A DNA stretch of 64,000 nt from Kushneria indalinina DSM 14324 (GTDB lineage: Bacteria; Pseudomonadota; Gammaproteobacteria; Pseudomonadales; Halomonadaceae), in assembly GCF_003385845.1 (NCBI RefSeq), contig NZ_QRDJ01000011.1:1-64000 (forward strand). The letters are read 5' to 3'. The position numbers and the translations under genes were made by a program. Below are positions 37,966 through 49,717 of the stretch, one piece after another. The notes under the pieces were generated by a model that searched no databases, was not told where the DNA came from, and worked only from the letters and a program-made list of their open reading frames with translations. Each line of letters opens with the position of its first letter. Position 1 is the stretch's first letter.

Positions 37966-39527
37966 GTCGTACCTCCCGCCGTTGCGGCCTGTCGAGGTGT
38001 CAGATCATCGGGAAAATGCTGCATGACGCTCTGGACCGGGAACGGCGCCATGCCGCCCATGGCGCACAGGGAGCCATCGACCATGGTCTCGCAGAGCTCG
38101 GTGAGCAACACGAGGTTCTTGTCAGCCGACTCGCCGGCGCGGATGCGATCGATCACCTCCACGCCGCGCACCGCGCCGATCCGGCACGGCGTGCACTTGC
38201 CGCAGGATTCAACGCTGCAGAACTCCATGGCAAAGCGGGCCTGATCGCCCATGTCGACGCTGTCGTCGAACATCACCACGCCGCCGTGCCCCACGACGCC
38301 ACCGAAGGCGGCAAAGCCTTCGTAGTCGATCGGATTGTCCCACTGGCTTTGTGGCAGGTAGGCGCCCAGCGGGCCACCGACCTGGACGGCCTTGAGCGGG
38401 CGCCCGCTCAGGGTGCCGCCGCCAAAGCCTTCCATCAGCTCACTCAGGCTGGTGCCAAAGGCCAGCTCGACCAGCCCGCCGCGCTTGACGTTGCCGGCCA
38501 GCTGGATGGCCAGCGTTCCGCGCGAGCGTCCCAGCCCGTAGTCGGCGTAAGCCTGGCCGCCCTGGTCGAGAATGAAGGGCACGGCCGCCAGCGACAGCAC
38601 GTTGTTGACCACGGTGGGCCGGCCGAACAGCCCCTCGATGGCGGGCAGCGGCGGCTTGGCACGCACCAGCCCGCGCTTGCCTTCAAGACTCTCCAGCAAT
38701 GAGGTCTCCTCGCCACAGATATAGGCACCGGCGCCGAGGCGGACCTCCAGATGAAAGGTGCGACCGCTGCCCAGAATGTTGTCGCCGAGATAGCCGGCGG
38801 CCACGGCGCGCTCGATCGCCTCATCGAGAATGTCGTGAGCCAGCGGATATTCCGAGCGCAGATAGATGTAGCCCTGATCGGCGCCCGTGGCGAGACCGGC
38901 AATGGTCATGCCCTCGATCAGCATGTAGGGGTCGCACTCCATCACCAGACGGTCGGCAAAGGTACCGGAGTCGCCCTCATCGGCATTGCAGACTACGTAC
39001 TTCTCTCCCGGCGGCTGGTCGTGCACGGTCTGCCACTTGATGCCGGTCGGGAAGGCCGCTCCGCCGCGACCGCGCAGCCCCGAGGTCTTGACCTCGTCGA
39101 CAACGGCCTGGCTGTCCAGCGACAAGGCCTTTTTCAGGCCTTCAAAGCCGCGCAGCGCGGTGTAGTCCTCAAGCGATACGGGATCGGTGATGCCGATGCG
39201 CGAAAAGGTCAGGCGCTGCTGGCGCTTGAGATACTTGATCTCTTCGGTCAGCCCCAGTGACAGCGCGTGGTCCTGGCGACCCTCGAACAGTCCGGCCTCG
39301 ATCAGGGCATCGACATCGCCCGGCGTGACCGGGCCATAGGCGACGCGCCCCTCGGGGGTGTCGACCTCGATCAGCGGCTCCAGATAGAACAGTCCGCGGG
39401 AGCCGTTGCGTACCAGGTTGAGCGCCACGTCGCGTGCACGGGCGCCGCGCTCGATGCGGGCCGCGACCCGGTCGGCACCCAGTGCCCGGGCGGTGGTGTC
39501 ACGCGGGACATACAGGGTAATGGCCAT
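37959..39527 (-). CDS. fdsB: Formate dehydrogenase beta subunit (NuoF-like, FMN/NAD)
   Basis: The 522-residue diaphorase subunit passes electrons to NAD+. It has an N-terminal thioredoxin-like region (about 1-110) and an NADH/FMN site (GLRGRGGAAFPTGIKWQ with YVVCNADEGDSGTFADR). Also present are GAYICGEETSLLESLEGKRG and a C-terminal 4Fe-4S site ESCGKCTPCRIG. The stop of fdsG and the start ATG share one base (TGATG). A GTG one codon upstream is an alternative start. Confidence 0.97.
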   Translation of the reverse strand: MAITLYVPRDTTARALGADRVAARIERGARARDVALNLVRNGSRGLFYLEPLIEVDTPEGRVAYGPVTPGDVDALIEAGLFEGRQDHALSLGLTEEIKYLKRQQRLTFSRIGITDPVSLEDYTALRGFEGLKKALSLDSQAVVDEVKTSGLRGRGGAAFPTGIKWQTVHDQPPGEKYVVCNADEGDSGTFADRLVMECDPYMLIEGMTIAGLATGADQGYIYLRSEYPLAHDILDEAIERAVAAGYLGDNILGSGRTFHLEVRLGAGAYICGEETSLLESLEGKRGLVRAKPPLPAIEGLFGRPTVVNNVLSLAAVPFILDQGGQAYADYGLGRSRGTLAIQLAGNVKRGGLVELAFGTSLSELMEGFGGGTLSGRPLKAVQVGGPLGAYLPQSQWDNPIDYEGFAAFGGVVGHGGVVMFDDSVDMGDQARFAMEFCSVESCGKCTPCRIGAVRGVEVIDRIRAGESADKNLVLLTELCETMVDGSLCAMGGMAPFPVQSVMQHFPDDLTPRQAATAGGTTC

Positions 39528-40033
39528 CACTTCACCTCCACGACGGTCGCCGACAGCTCATCGGTCAGTTGATCGAACTGCTCGGGGCTCATGCGCCCGT
39601 AAACGTCGTCATTGACGCGAACGGAGGGGCCACAGGCGCAGTTGCCCAGACAGTAGACCGGCTCGAGCGTGAACTCGTGATCCGGCGTTGTCTGGTGATA
39701 ATCGATGCCCAGGGCCTTTCGCGCGTGGGCCTCGAGCTGGCGGCTGCCAACCGATTGGCATGCCTCGGCGCGACAGATCTGAATCACGCTGCGCCCCGGG
39801 GGGTGGGTGCGAAAGTGATGGTAGAAGCTGATGATGCCGTGAACTTCGGCGCGGGTATGACGCAACGCTTCGGCGATCATGGGCACTGCGGCATCAGGGA
39901 TGAAGCCGAAGCGGTCCTGAATGGCGTGCAGTGTCGGTAGCATGGCGCCCGGCATCCTGCTGTGGGCGTCGATCACTGCCTGCAGTTGCGCCGGCGTCCA
40001 GGCGTCGGCGACGGGGGAATGGGTCTGTGACAT
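39527..40033 (-). CDS. fdsG: Formate dehydrogenase gamma subunit (NuoE-like)
   Basis: A 168-residue 2Fe-2S thioredoxin-fold subunit. Cluster ligands are in QICRAEACQSVG and VYCLGNCACGPSVRV. The central EVHGIISFYHHFRTHPPG is typical of NuoE-type proteins. It is first in the fdsGBAD operon; the promoter should lie in the 145-base gap shared with the divergent regulator. The accessory fdsC/fdhD sulfur-transfer gene, often the fifth gene, is absent here and must be elsewhere. Confidence 0.96.
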   Translation of the reverse strand: MSQTHSPVADAWTPAQLQAVIDAHSRMPGAMLPTLHAIQDRFGFIPDAAVPMIAEALRHTRAEVHGIISFYHHFRTHPPGRSVIQICRAEACQSVGSRQLEAHARKALGIDYHQTTPDHEFTLEPVYCLGNCACGPSVRVNDDVYGRMSPEQFDQLTDELSATVVEVK

Positions 40034-40122
40034 GGCCGGATCTCATCAGGTCGGAGGATTGAAGCGACAGCGCTCATCCGATCGTCTTATAGGAATCGTT
40101 GTTCATAACTGCTTTAAGTCAG

Positions 40123-40138
40123 GGTCACCTTCGGGACC
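40123..40138. promoter_or_regulatory. Imperfect palindrome between fdsG and its putative regulator
   Basis: GGTCACCTTCGGGACC is an inverted repeat with GGTC/GACC ends and one central mismatch. It is located in the divergent promoter region and is a candidate operator; its position is the main support. Confidence 0.35.
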
Positions 40139-40178
40139 AAACTAGCACTCTCGATACGGCGGCAAAATATGAACGAAA

Positions 40179-41258
40179 ATGCTTAGCAAAAAGTTGAACA
40201 TCGTCCCGACATGGCGCTTTTATCGCGATGATGGCGAGCTGCTTGATCCGGTGCTGTTCGTGCTGCTGGGTGGTCTGCGAGAAACCGGCAAGCTGACCCA
40301 TGCCGCCAGCAGGGCGAACATTTCCTATCGCCACGCCTGGAATCTGCTTAATCGGGCCGAGGCCTTTTTCGGCATGGCGCTGGTGGAAATGCGCCGCGGG
40401 CATGGCACGCGGCTGTCACCGCTGGGGGAGAAACTGTTGTGGGCGGAGCAGCGGGTGCGGGCGCGACTGGGTCCTCAGATCGACAGCATGGCCTCCGAGC
40501 TCAACCACCAGCTGCAGCAGCTGCTGGACGGCGCGCACCCCGTGCTGCGTCTGCACGCCAGTCATGGCTATGCCGTGGCGCTTCTGCCGGATTTTCCGGG
40601 CGAGCTGGACCTGCGCTACTGCTCCTCCGTGGAGGCGCTCGAGGCGCTGCGTCGCGACGAGTGCGATCTGGCCAGCCTTCATCTGCCGGTGCAGACGCAG
40701 CTGGCCGAGCAGGTCATGGCGGTCTATCGCCCGTATCTGTCAGGACAGAATCTGAACGTCATCCGCTTCGTGACCCGTCGGCAGGGGTTGATGCTGCGTC
40801 ACGAGGATCGCGACCGAATTCGCGCCATGAAGGATCTCGCACGCGGTGATATTCGATTCATCCCGCGCAACGAGCGCTCCGGCACCCGCATGCTGTTCGA
40901 TCTGTTGCTGGCAGAGCATGGGATTAACGAGACCGATATTCCCGATGCGCGCCACGAGGAGTTTACGCATACGGCGGTGGCGGCTTATGTGGCAGCAGGG
41001 ATGGCGGATGCCGGTTTCGGGGTGGAGGCAGCCGCCACGCAGTTCGGGCTGGATTTTGTCCCGCTGGCGACCGAGCACTACCTGCTGGTCTGCCAGGCCG
41101 AGCGCCTGGCCCAGGAGAACATGCAGGCGCTGCTGACCTATATGGCGTCAAAGGGCTTTCTGGCTGAAGTGGCCGCGCTGAATGGCTACGCTCCGGATCA
41201 CTGTGGTGAAGTGACGACCTTTGAGGCGCTGCTGGCGGAAAACGCAGGGAGTGTCTGA
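40179..41258 (+). CDS. HTH / periplasmic-binding-protein-like regulator next to fds
   Basis: A 359-residue putative transcriptional regulator. A ModE/LysR-like winged helix (about 30-95: TGKLTHAASRANISYRHAWNLLNRAEAFF, then RGHGTRLSPLGEKLLWAEQRV) is followed by a type-2 binding-protein fold of the PBP_like class. That fold includes LHASHGYAVALLPDF, DLASLHLPVQ, FIPRNERSGTRMLFDLLL and AYVAAGMADAGFGVEAAA. PBP_like domains are often linked to molybdenum metabolism, so it may couple molybdate or cofactor status to formate dehydrogenase expression. The divergent placement suggests it controls fdsGBAD. Confidence 0.82.
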   Translation: MLSKKLNIVPTWRFYRDDGELLDPVLFVLLGGLRETGKLTHAASRANISYRHAWNLLNRAEAFFGMALVEMRRGHGTRLSPLGEKLLWAEQRVRARLGPQIDSMASELNHQLQQLLDGAHPVLRLHASHGYAVALLPDFPGELDLRYCSSVEALEALRRDECDLASLHLPVQTQLAEQVMAVYRPYLSGQNLNVIRFVTRRQGLMLRHEDRDRIRAMKDLARGDIRFIPRNERSGTRMLFDLLLAEHGINETDIPDARHEEFTHTAVAAYVAAGMADAGFGVEAAATQFGLDFVPLATEHYLLVCQAERLAQENMQALLTYMASKGFLAEVAALNGYAPDHCGEVTTFEALLAENAGSV

Positions 41259-41295
41259 AGGCCACTGTTGGCAGCCGTCACTGGCATACGCCAGC

Positions 41296-43200
<1,905 letters not shown>

Positions 43201-43230
43201 TCATTGCGTGATGGCATGCGGGGATGAAAT

Positions 43231-43243
43231 CCGATATTATCGG
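43231..43243. promoter_or_regulatory. Perfect palindrome with TATTAT in the dapB-carA gap
   Basis: CCGATATTATCGG is a perfect 13-base inverted repeat containing TATTAT (43235-43240), a possible -10 element. No good -35 is visible. It lies 30 bases before the candidate carA leader peptide. Confidence 0.35.
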
Positions 43244-43273
43244 CACAATTTGGCCGGGTCGAACCCGCAGACC

Positions 43274-43297
43274 ATGGCGATAATAAAAGCGGGATGA
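43274..43297 (+). CDS. Possible leader peptide of carAB (MAIIKAG)
   Basis: A seven-codon frame, ATG GCG ATA ATA AAA GCG GGA TGA, with two tandem rare ATA codons. Its last codons and stop lie inside the left arm of a strong terminator hairpin (43286-43323). The layout suits attenuation by ribosome position. The ribosome site is weak, so translation is unproved. Confidence 0.3.
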   Translation: MAIIKAG

Positions 43298-43326
43298 AAC
43301 CCTTCAGGGTTTCGTCCCGCTTTTTT
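43286..43326 (+). terminator. Strong terminator or attenuator upstream of carA
   Basis: AAAGCGGGATGAAACCC pairs with GGGTTTCGTCCCGCTTT (one G-U) around a TTCA loop, ending in six T residues. It terminates dapB transcription, carA leader transcription, or both. It lies 140 bases before the carA start codon. Confidence 0.9.
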
Positions 43327-43465
43327 GCAGCCCGGGGTCGCGCTTTACCGTCAGGCGCGCAGGAAGGGCATGGTCGACGGGGTCGGCAAACGGCCGGTTT
43401 TGCGGTCAGCGTTGTGGCATGTCGCTTTCGCTGACAGTCTCTTTTGCCCTGTGGAGGACGTTGCA

Positions 43466-44620
43466 TTGATCAAACCCGCGATTCTGGCGCTCGAGGATGG
43501 CAGCGTATTTCACGGCGTCTCCATCGGCGCCGACGGAGAAACCAGTGGCGAGGTGGTCTTTAATACGGCCATGACGGGCTATCAGGAGATCCTGACCGAC
43601 CCTTCCTACTCTCGCCAGATTGTCACGCTCACCTATCCCCATATCGGCAACACCGGCATCAATGAAGAGGATGTCGAATCCCACCGCATTCATGCCGCCG
43701 GTCTCGTCATTCGCGACCTCCCTCGTCTGGTCAGCAATTTCCGCAGCGTGCGGGCACTGGACGACTATCTCGCCGCCCACGGCATTCTGGGCATTGCCGA
43801 TATCGATACCCGCCGTCTGACGCGTCTGCTGCGTGACAAGGGCGCGCAAAACGGTGCCATTATTGCCGGCGCCGATGCCCAGGGCGAAGAGGCGGTGGCA
43901 CGCGCGCTGGCGGCGGCCAACGCTTTTCCGGGACTCAAGGGCATGGATCTGGCCCGCGAGGCCGGCACTCGCGAGATTCATGAATGGCATGATGGTGAAT
44001 GGCAGCTGAGCAAGGGCTACGCCGATTTTCGCCAGCGCGAGCGCCCCTGGCATGTGGTGGCCTATGACTTTGGCACCAAGCACAACATCTTTCGCATGCT
44101 GACCAGCCGGGGGTGTCGTCTGACCGTGGTACCGCCCCAGACACCGGCCAGCGAGGTGCTGGCGATGAATCCCGACGGTGTTTTCCTGGCCAATGGCCCC
44201 GGCGACCCGGAGCCCTGTGATTATGCCATCCGGGCCATTCAGGAGATTCTGGCGACCAATACGCCGGTCTTTGGCATCTGCCTGGGGCATCAGCTGCTGG
44301 CGCTGGCCAGCGGTGCCACAACCGTCAAGATGAAGCAGGGCCACCATGGTGCCAATCATCCGGTGCTGGATATCGATGGCGGCCATGTCATGATTACCAG
44401 TCAGAACCACGGCTTTGCCGTTGACGAGGCGTCACTGCCGGCCAACGTGCGCGCCACCCATCGGTCGCTGTTTGATCACACCCTCCAGGGGATCGAGCTG
44501 ACCGATACACCGGCATTCAGTTTTCAGGGACATCCGGAAGCCAGTCCCGGGCCACATGACGTTTCCCCGCTGTTTGATCGCTTCGTGGCCATGATGGAAC
44601 GCCGCCGTCAGGCGGCCTGA
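43466..44620 (+). CDS. carA: Carbamoyl-phosphate synthase small subunit
   Basis: Glutaminase subunit feeding ammonia to CarB for pyrimidine and arginine synthesis. The 384 residues start [21 protein letters not shown] from a TTG codon eight bases after GGAGG, matching the E. coli protein, which also uses TTG. The N-terminal half has [17 protein letters not shown]. The C-terminal amidotransferase has the nucleophile in GICLGHQLL and the His-Glu pair in [11 protein letters not shown]. carB follows after 89 bases. Confidence 0.97.
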   Translation: MIKPAILALEDGSVFHGVSIGADGETSGEVVFNTAMTGYQEILTDPSYSRQIVTLTYPHIGNTGINEEDVESHRIHAAGLVIRDLPRLVSNFRSVRALDDYLAAHGILGIADIDTRRLTRLLRDKGAQNGAIIAGADAQGEEAVARALAAANAFPGLKGMDLAREAGTREIHEWHDGEWQLSKGYADFRQRERPWHVVAYDFGTKHNIFRMLTSRGCRLTVVPPQTPASEVLAMNPDGVFLANGPGDPEPCDYAIRAIQEILATNTPVFGICLGHQLLALASGATTVKMKQGHHGANHPVLDIDGGHVMITSQNHGFAVDEASLPANVRATHRSLFDHTLQGIELTDTPAFSFQGHPEASPGPHDVSPLFDRFVAMMERRRQAA

Positions 44621-44709
44621 TCCGGCTCCGACGGCGGCGTACGCCGCCGTTCGGGCCGCCATCGCATTCGACTTGTTCGCATCCCATTTTTCGACGCAGT
44701 GAAATCGTC

Positions 44710-47700
44710 ATGCCAAAACGTACCGACCTGAAAAGCATTCTGATCATTGGCGCAGGCCCCATCGTTATCGGCCAGGCCTGTGAGTTCGACTATTCCGGCG
44801 CCCAGGCCTGCAAGGCGCTGCGCGAGGAGGGGTACCGGGTCATTCTGGTCAACTCCAACCCGGCCACCATCATGACTGACCCGGTCATGGCGGATGCCAC
44901 CTATATCGAGCCGGTGACCTGGGAGACGGTGGCGCGCATCATCGAGCGTGAACGCCCCGATGCGGTGCTGCCGACCATGGGCGGTCAGACAGCACTCAAC
45001 TGCGCCCTCGAGCTGGACCGCCGCGGCATTCTTGATGAGTTTGGCGTGGAGCTGATCGGCGCCAATGCCCAGACGATCGAAAAGGCCGAGGATCGCGACC
45101 TCTTTGACAAGGCGATGAAAAATATCGGCCTTGAGTGCCCGAAGGCCAAGGTTGCACATGCGATGGAGGAAGCCTGGGAGATTCAGGCCGAGCTGGGCTT
45201 TCCCTGCATCATTCGTCCGTCCTACACCATGGGCGGCTCCGGTGGCGGCGTGGCCTATAACCGGGAAGAGTTTGAAGAGATCTGCCATCGCGGTTTCGAG
45301 CTCTCCTCCAACCATGAGCTGCTGATCGATGAGTCGCTGCTGGGCTGGAAAGAGTACGAGATGGAGGTCGTGCGCGACAAAAGCGATAACTGCATCATTG
45401 TCTGCGCGATCGAGAACTTCGATCCGATGGGCGTGCACACCGGCGACTCCATTACCGTGGCGCCGGCCCAGACGCTGACCGACAAGGAATACCAGATCAT
45501 GCGCAACGCATCGCTTGCGGTGCTGCGCGAGATCGGTGTGGAAACAGGTGGTTCCAACGTGCAGTTCGGCGTTGATCCGGAGACCGGGCGCATGGTGGTC
45601 ATCGAGATGAACCCGCGCGTGTCGCGTTCGTCGGCGTTGGCGTCCAAGGCAACCGGCTTCCCGATCGCCAAGGTCGCCGCCAAGCTGGCGGTGGGCTATA
45701 CGCTTGATGAGCTGCAAAACGAGATTACCGGCGGCGCCACGCCCGCCTCGTTCGAGCCGGCCATCGACTACGTGGTTACCAAGATTCCGCGTTTTACCTT
45801 CGAGAAGTTTCCCCAGGCCAACGACCGTCTGACCACTCAGATGAAGTCGGTGGGCGAGGTCATGGCCATCGGGCGCACCTTCCAGGAGTCGCTGCAAAAG
45901 GCGCTGCGTGGTCTTGAGATCGGTGTCGACGGGCTGGATCCGAAGCTTGCGAATTTTGACGAGACGTCACGTCAGCTGATGCAGGGCGAGCTGCAGCGCC
46001 CGGGCGCCGATCGTATCTTCTATGTGGCCGATGCCTTCCGGGCGGGGCTGTCGCTGGATGAAGTGTTCAACTTCACCAAAATCGATCGCTGGTTCCTGAT
46101 CCAGATTCAGGAGCTGATGGTTCTGGAAGGCCAGATCGCCAAGACCTCTTTGAAGGAGCTCAGTCGCAAGCAGGTCTATTTCTACAAGCGTCGCGGCTTT
46201 GGCGATGCGCGCCTGGCCCGCCTCATCGGCGTCAGCGAAAAGGCCTTCCGTGAGCATCGTCAGGCGATGGATGTGCGACCGGTCTTCAAGCGGGTCGATA
46301 CCTGCGCGGCCGAGTTTGCAACGTCCACGGCCTACATGTACTCCACCTATGAAGAGGAGTGCGAGGCCAACCCCAGCGATCGACAAAAGATCATGGTACT
46401 GGGCGGCGGCCCCAACCGGATCGGTCAGGGCATCGAGTTTGACTACTGCTGCGTCCATGCCGCACTCGCCATGCGCGAGGATGGCTATGAGACCATCATG
46501 GTCAACTGCAACCCGGAAACCGTGTCGACCGACTATGACACCTCCGATCGTCTCTACTTCGAGCCGGTCACGCTGGAAGATGTGCTGGCGATCGTTGAAA
46601 CGGAAAGGCCGGTCGGCGTGATCGTGCAGTTCGGTGGTCAGACGCCGCTGAAGCTGGCACGTGATCTGGAAGCGGCAGGCGTGCCCATTATCGGCACCTC
46701 CCCGGATGCGATCGATCGCGCCGAGGATCGTGAGCGCTTTCAGCAGATGATCGACAAGCTCGGCCTCAAGCAGCCCAACAACGCGACGGCGCGCAGCTTT
46801 GAAGACGCCTTCGTCAAGGCGGCAAAGATTGGCTATCCGCTGGTCGTACGTCCCTCCTATGTGCTGGGTGGGCGCGCCATGGAGATTGTCTATTCGGCCG
46901 ACGAGCTCGAGAATTATATGACCCATGCGGTCAAGGTCTCCAACGACTCGCCGGTCCTGCTGGATCACTTCCTCAATGCCGCCATCGAGGTGGATATCGA
47001 TGCCATCAGCGACGGCAAGGATGTCGTGATCGGCGGCATCATGCAGCACATCGAGCAGGCTGGCGTCCACTCCGGTGACTCGGCCTGCTCGCTGCCGCCC
47101 TATTCGTTGCCGAGTGAAGTGCAGGATCGCATGCGTGATCAGGTGCAGCGCATGGCGCTGGAACTCAATGTTGTGGGCCTGATGAACGTGCAGCTGGCCT
47201 GGCAGGATAACGAGGTCTATGTCATCGAGGTCAATCCGCGCGCCTCGCGTACCGTGCCGTTTGTCTCCAAGTGCATCGGGCGCTCGCTGGCACAGCTGGC
47301 GGCTCGCGTCATGGCCGGCAAGACGCTGGTAGAGCTTGAGTTTACCCGTGAGCACATTCCGGATTTCTATAGCGTCAAGGAAGCGGTCTTCCCGTTCAAC
47401 AAGTTCCCGGGGGTGGATCCGATCCTGACGCCGGAGATGAAGTCGACTGGTGAGGTCATGGGTACCGGAACCACCTTTGCCGAAGCCTTCTACAAGGCGC
47501 AGCTGGGTGCAGGGGAGGCCATCCCAGCGCTCAGCGGCGATCGCCGGGCATTTTTGTCCGTACGTGACCCGGATAAGGAAGGCGTTATTGAGGTAGCGCG
47601 TTCTCTGTTAACATTAGGCTTTACGTTGATCGCCACGCACGGTACGGCACAGGCACTCGATGCTGCCGGTCTGCCGGTCGAGCCGGTCAACAAGGTGTTT

Positions 47701-47940
47701 GAAGGCCGCCCCCATATTGTCGACATGATCAAAAACGATGAGGTTGCCTACATTGTTAATACGACCGAGGGGCGGCAGGCCATTAACGATTCTTCCATGA
47801 TTCGCCGTTCGGCGCTGTCACACAAGGTTCCCTATGCCACGACACTGGCCGGGGCCCGTGCTGTGTGCATGGCGCTTGAGTATGGTAACGAGATTACCGT
47901 GCGGCGACTTCAGGAACTCCATACGAGTGTAACGGCATGA
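44710..47940 (+). CDS. carB: Carbamoyl-phosphate synthase large subunit
   Basis: A 1076-residue synthetase with two homologous halves, each with an ATP-grasp domain. The first half phosphorylates bicarbonate (SFPC-type region [19 protein letters not shown]). The second phosphorylates carbamate ([18 protein letters not shown]). Between them is an oligomerisation domain, and the last ~140 residues form the allosteric MGS-like domain ([14 protein letters not shown]). The stop codon overlaps the greA start (ATGA), so greA is coupled to carAB. Confidence 0.99.
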   Translation: MPKRTDLKSILIIGAGPIVIGQACEFDYSGAQACKALREEGYRVILVNSNPATIMTDPVMADATYIEPVTWETVARIIERERPDAVLPTMGGQTALNCALELDRRGILDEFGVELIGANAQTIEKAEDRDLFDKAMKNIGLECPKAKVAHAMEEAWEIQAELGFPCIIRPSYTMGGSGGGVAYNREEFEEICHRGFELSSNHELLIDESLLGWKEYEMEVVRDKSDNCIIVCAIENFDPMGVHTGDSITVAPAQTLTDKEYQIMRNASLAVLREIGVETGGSNVQFGVDPETGRMVVIEMNPRVSRSSALASKATGFPIAKVAAKLAVGYTLDELQNEITGGATPASFEPAIDYVVTKIPRFTFEKFPQANDRLTTQMKSVGEVMAIGRTFQESLQKALRGLEIGVDGLDPKLANFDETSRQLMQGELQRPGADRIFYVADAFRAGLSLDEVFNFTKIDRWFLIQIQELMVLEGQIAKTSLKELSRKQVYFYKRRGFGDARLARLIGVSEKAFREHRQAMDVRPVFKRVDTCAAEFATSTAYMYSTYEEECEANPSDRQKIMVLGGGPNRIGQGIEFDYCCVHAALAMREDGYETIMVNCNPETVSTDYDTSDRLYFEPVTLEDVLAIVETERPVGVIVQFGGQTPLKLARDLEAAGVPIIGTSPDAIDRAEDRERFQQMIDKLGLKQPNNATARSFEDAFVKAAKIGYPLVVRPSYVLGGRAMEIVYSADELENYMTHAVKVSNDSPVLLDHFLNAAIEVDIDAISDGKDVVIGGIMQHIEQAGVHSGDSACSLPPYSLPSEVQDRMRDQVQRMALELNVVGLMNVQLAWQDNEVYVIEVNPRASRTVPFVSKCIGRSLAQLAARVMAGKTLVELEFTREHIPDFYSVKEAVFPFNKFPGVDPILTPEMKSTGEVMGTGTTFAEAFYKAQLGAGEAIPALSGDRRAFLSVRDPDKEGVIEVARSLLTLGFTLIATHGTAQALDAAGLPVEPVNKVFEGRPHIVDMIKNDEVAYIVNTTEGRQAINDSSMIRRSALSHKVPYATTLAGARAVCMALEYGNEITVRRLQELHTSVTA

Positions 47941-48416
47941 CCAGGGTTCCGATGACGGTGCAGGGCGAACAGGCCCTGCGTGAAGAGCTCAACCAGCTCA
48001 AGAGTGTTGATCGTCCGCGTGTGATCGCGGACATTTCCGAGGCGCGCGAACACGGCGATCTCAAGGAGAACGCCGAGTATCACGCCGCGCGTGAGCAGCA
48101 GGGGTTTATCGAAGGGCGCATTCAGGAAATCGAATCGCGCCTGTCCAATGCTCAGGTCATTGATGTCACCAAGATGCCGCATACCGGCAAGGTCATCTTT
48201 GGTACCACGGTCAGGCTTTTAAACCTCGATACTGACGAGGAGGTGGCCTACCGCATCGTCGGTGAGGATGAGGCCAGCATCAAGGACGGCAAGATTTCGG
48301 TCAATTCCCCCATCGCCCGTGCGCTGGTAGGCAAGGCCGAAGGCGATGTGGTCAATGTGCGCACGCCCGGCGGCGACGTTGAGTATGAAATCGACAGCGT
48401 CGAGCATGTCGGCTGA
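47937..48416 (+). CDS. greA: Transcript cleavage factor GreA
   Basis: Rescues backtracked RNA polymerase by stimulating cleavage of the nascent RNA. The 159 residues have an N-terminal coiled coil with acidic tip residues ([20 protein letters not shown]) and a C-terminal FKBP-like domain ([18 protein letters not shown]). It overlaps carB by four bases and is followed by a terminator. Confidence 0.98.
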   Translation: MTRVPMTVQGEQALREELNQLKSVDRPRVIADISEAREHGDLKENAEYHAAREQQGFIEGRIQEIESRLSNAQVIDVTKMPHTGKVIFGTTVRLLNLDTDEEVAYRIVGEDEASIKDGKISVNSPIARALVGKAEGDVVNVRTPGGDVEYEIDSVEHVG

Positions 48417-48441
48417 TTCAGGCCATGTGATCTGCGCCACG

Positions 48442-48472
48442 AAAAAAGCCCCCGACACTGTCGGGGGCTTTT
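48442..48472. terminator. Terminator between convergent greA and yhbY
   Basis: AAAAGCCCCCGA and TCGGGGGCTTTT form a hairpin with A/T tails, so it can work in both directions. Confidence 0.88.
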
Positions 48473-48512
48473 GCATGGTGCTCACCTGTCGCAGGCAGGT
48501 ACTGCGTGGCGA

Positions 48513-48824
48513 TTACTGCGTATAGCGTGCCACGTTGGAGAGTCTGGGGTCTGCCTTCGGGTTGTGGCGATAAAGCAGGGCAGTCTTGCCGATGCTTTGT
48601 ACCAGTTCGGCCCCGGATTGCTCCAGCAGGTGATTGATGATTTCGGCCCGCTCGTCGCGCTCGGCGCCGGCAATGCTGACCTTGATCAGTTCGTGGTCGG
48701 CGAGTGCACGCTCCAGCTCGCCCATGACACCCTCGGTCAGGCCCTTGTCACCGATCCGGACAACCGGATTGAGAATATGGCCGACGCTTCGCAGGGTTTT
48801 CTTTTGTGCCGCTGTAAGGCTCAT
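48513..48824 (-). CDS. yhbY: CRM-domain ribosome-assembly protein YhbY
   Basis: A 103-residue RNA-binding CRM-domain protein associated with pre-50S ribosomal particles. It begins MSLTAAQKKTLRSVGHILNPVVRIGDKGLTEGVMGELERAL and has the GxxG loop region in ISIAGAERDERAEII. It diverges from rlmE, and the pair is conserved in gamma-proteobacteria; both act on the large subunit. Confidence 0.95.
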   Translation of the reverse strand: MSLTAAQKKTLRSVGHILNPVVRIGDKGLTEGVMGELERALADHELIKVSIAGAERDERAEIINHLLEQSGAELVQSIGKTALLYRHNPKADPRLSNVARYTQ

Positions 48825-48982
48825 GATATGTTGAAAACTCTCGATCCCTTTTCATGTGCAACCATCTTACTCCAGACAACGGCAGTGGCGCCAACGGTTG
48901 TATCGCGTTCGGTGGCCTTATCCTTTGGTCATGCTGGCGTTTGATCGCTGTAGCACTGCAATCCCTTTTTTCGGAAGTTAAC

Positions 48983-49630
48983 GTGACACGAGCCAAAAAG
49001 CCGCCTGTCGGCAAAAAGGCTTCAGCCGATAACGGCTGGATGAAGGAACATTTTGACGATATCTGGGTAAAGCGCAGCTGGGCCGATGGCTATCGCTCCC
49101 GCGCCAGCTACAAGCTGCTTGAAATAGACGATCGCGATCGTCTGTTTGCGCCGGGCATGAGTGTGGTGGATCTTGGTGCCGCACCGGGTGGATGGAGTCA
49201 GGTCGCCATGGCGCGTGTAGGGGAGCAGGGGCAGGTGATCGCCACTGATATTCTCGACATGGATGCCATTGCAGGCGTGGATTTCATTCAGGGTGACTTT
49301 ACGGAAGAGCAGACGCTGCATGCTATGCTCAAGGCGCTCGGGAATCGGCGGGTCAATGTTGTGTTATCGGACATGGCGCCCAACCTGAGTGGGCAGATGG
49401 CCATTGATCAGCCAGGCGCCATGTATCTTGTAGAGCTGGCGCTTGATATGGCTCAGCAGGTGCTGATGCCGGGTGGCGATTTCCTGACCAAAATCTTCCA
49501 GGGCGAAGGTTTTGATCAGTATCTAAAGGAAATGCGTCTCCGGTTCGATAAGGTAGTGACTCGCAAGCCCGATGCCTCGCGTCCAAGATCGCGAGAAGTA
49601 TATCTGCTGGGGCGTGGTTTTCGCGCTTGA
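48983..49630 (+). CDS. rlmE: 23S rRNA (uridine-2552 2'-O) methyltransferase
   Basis: Methylates U2552 in the 50S A-loop (also FtsJ/RrmJ). The 215 residues start with GTG after CGGAAG, giving [12 protein letters not shown]. Motifs are the catalytic lysine in [14 protein letters not shown] binding in [25 protein letters not shown] and [14 protein letters not shown]. The longer frame upstream is rejected. ftsH follows 87 bases later, a conserved pair. Confidence 0.97.
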   Translation: MTRAKKPPVGKKASADNGWMKEHFDDIWVKRSWADGYRSRASYKLLEIDDRDRLFAPGMSVVDLGAAPGGWSQVAMARVGEQGQVIATDILDMDAIAGVDFIQGDFTEEQTLHAMLKALGNRRVNVVLSDMAPNLSGQMAIDQPGAMYLVELALDMAQQVLMPGGDFLTKIFQGEGFDQYLKEMRLRFDKVVTRKPDASRPRSREVYLLGRGFRA

Positions 49631-49717
49631 GCTTGTAATCGACAGGCCGCGCCCCAAGCTATTCGACACATACCGGGCCACGCCTGGCAGGCAGAATCAC
49701 GTAGTGAGGGTGTCCCC

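Noticed and set aside
45967..47355. 462-codon open frame antisense to carB
   Set aside because: His/Asp/Ile-rich shadow of carB; no independent start signals.
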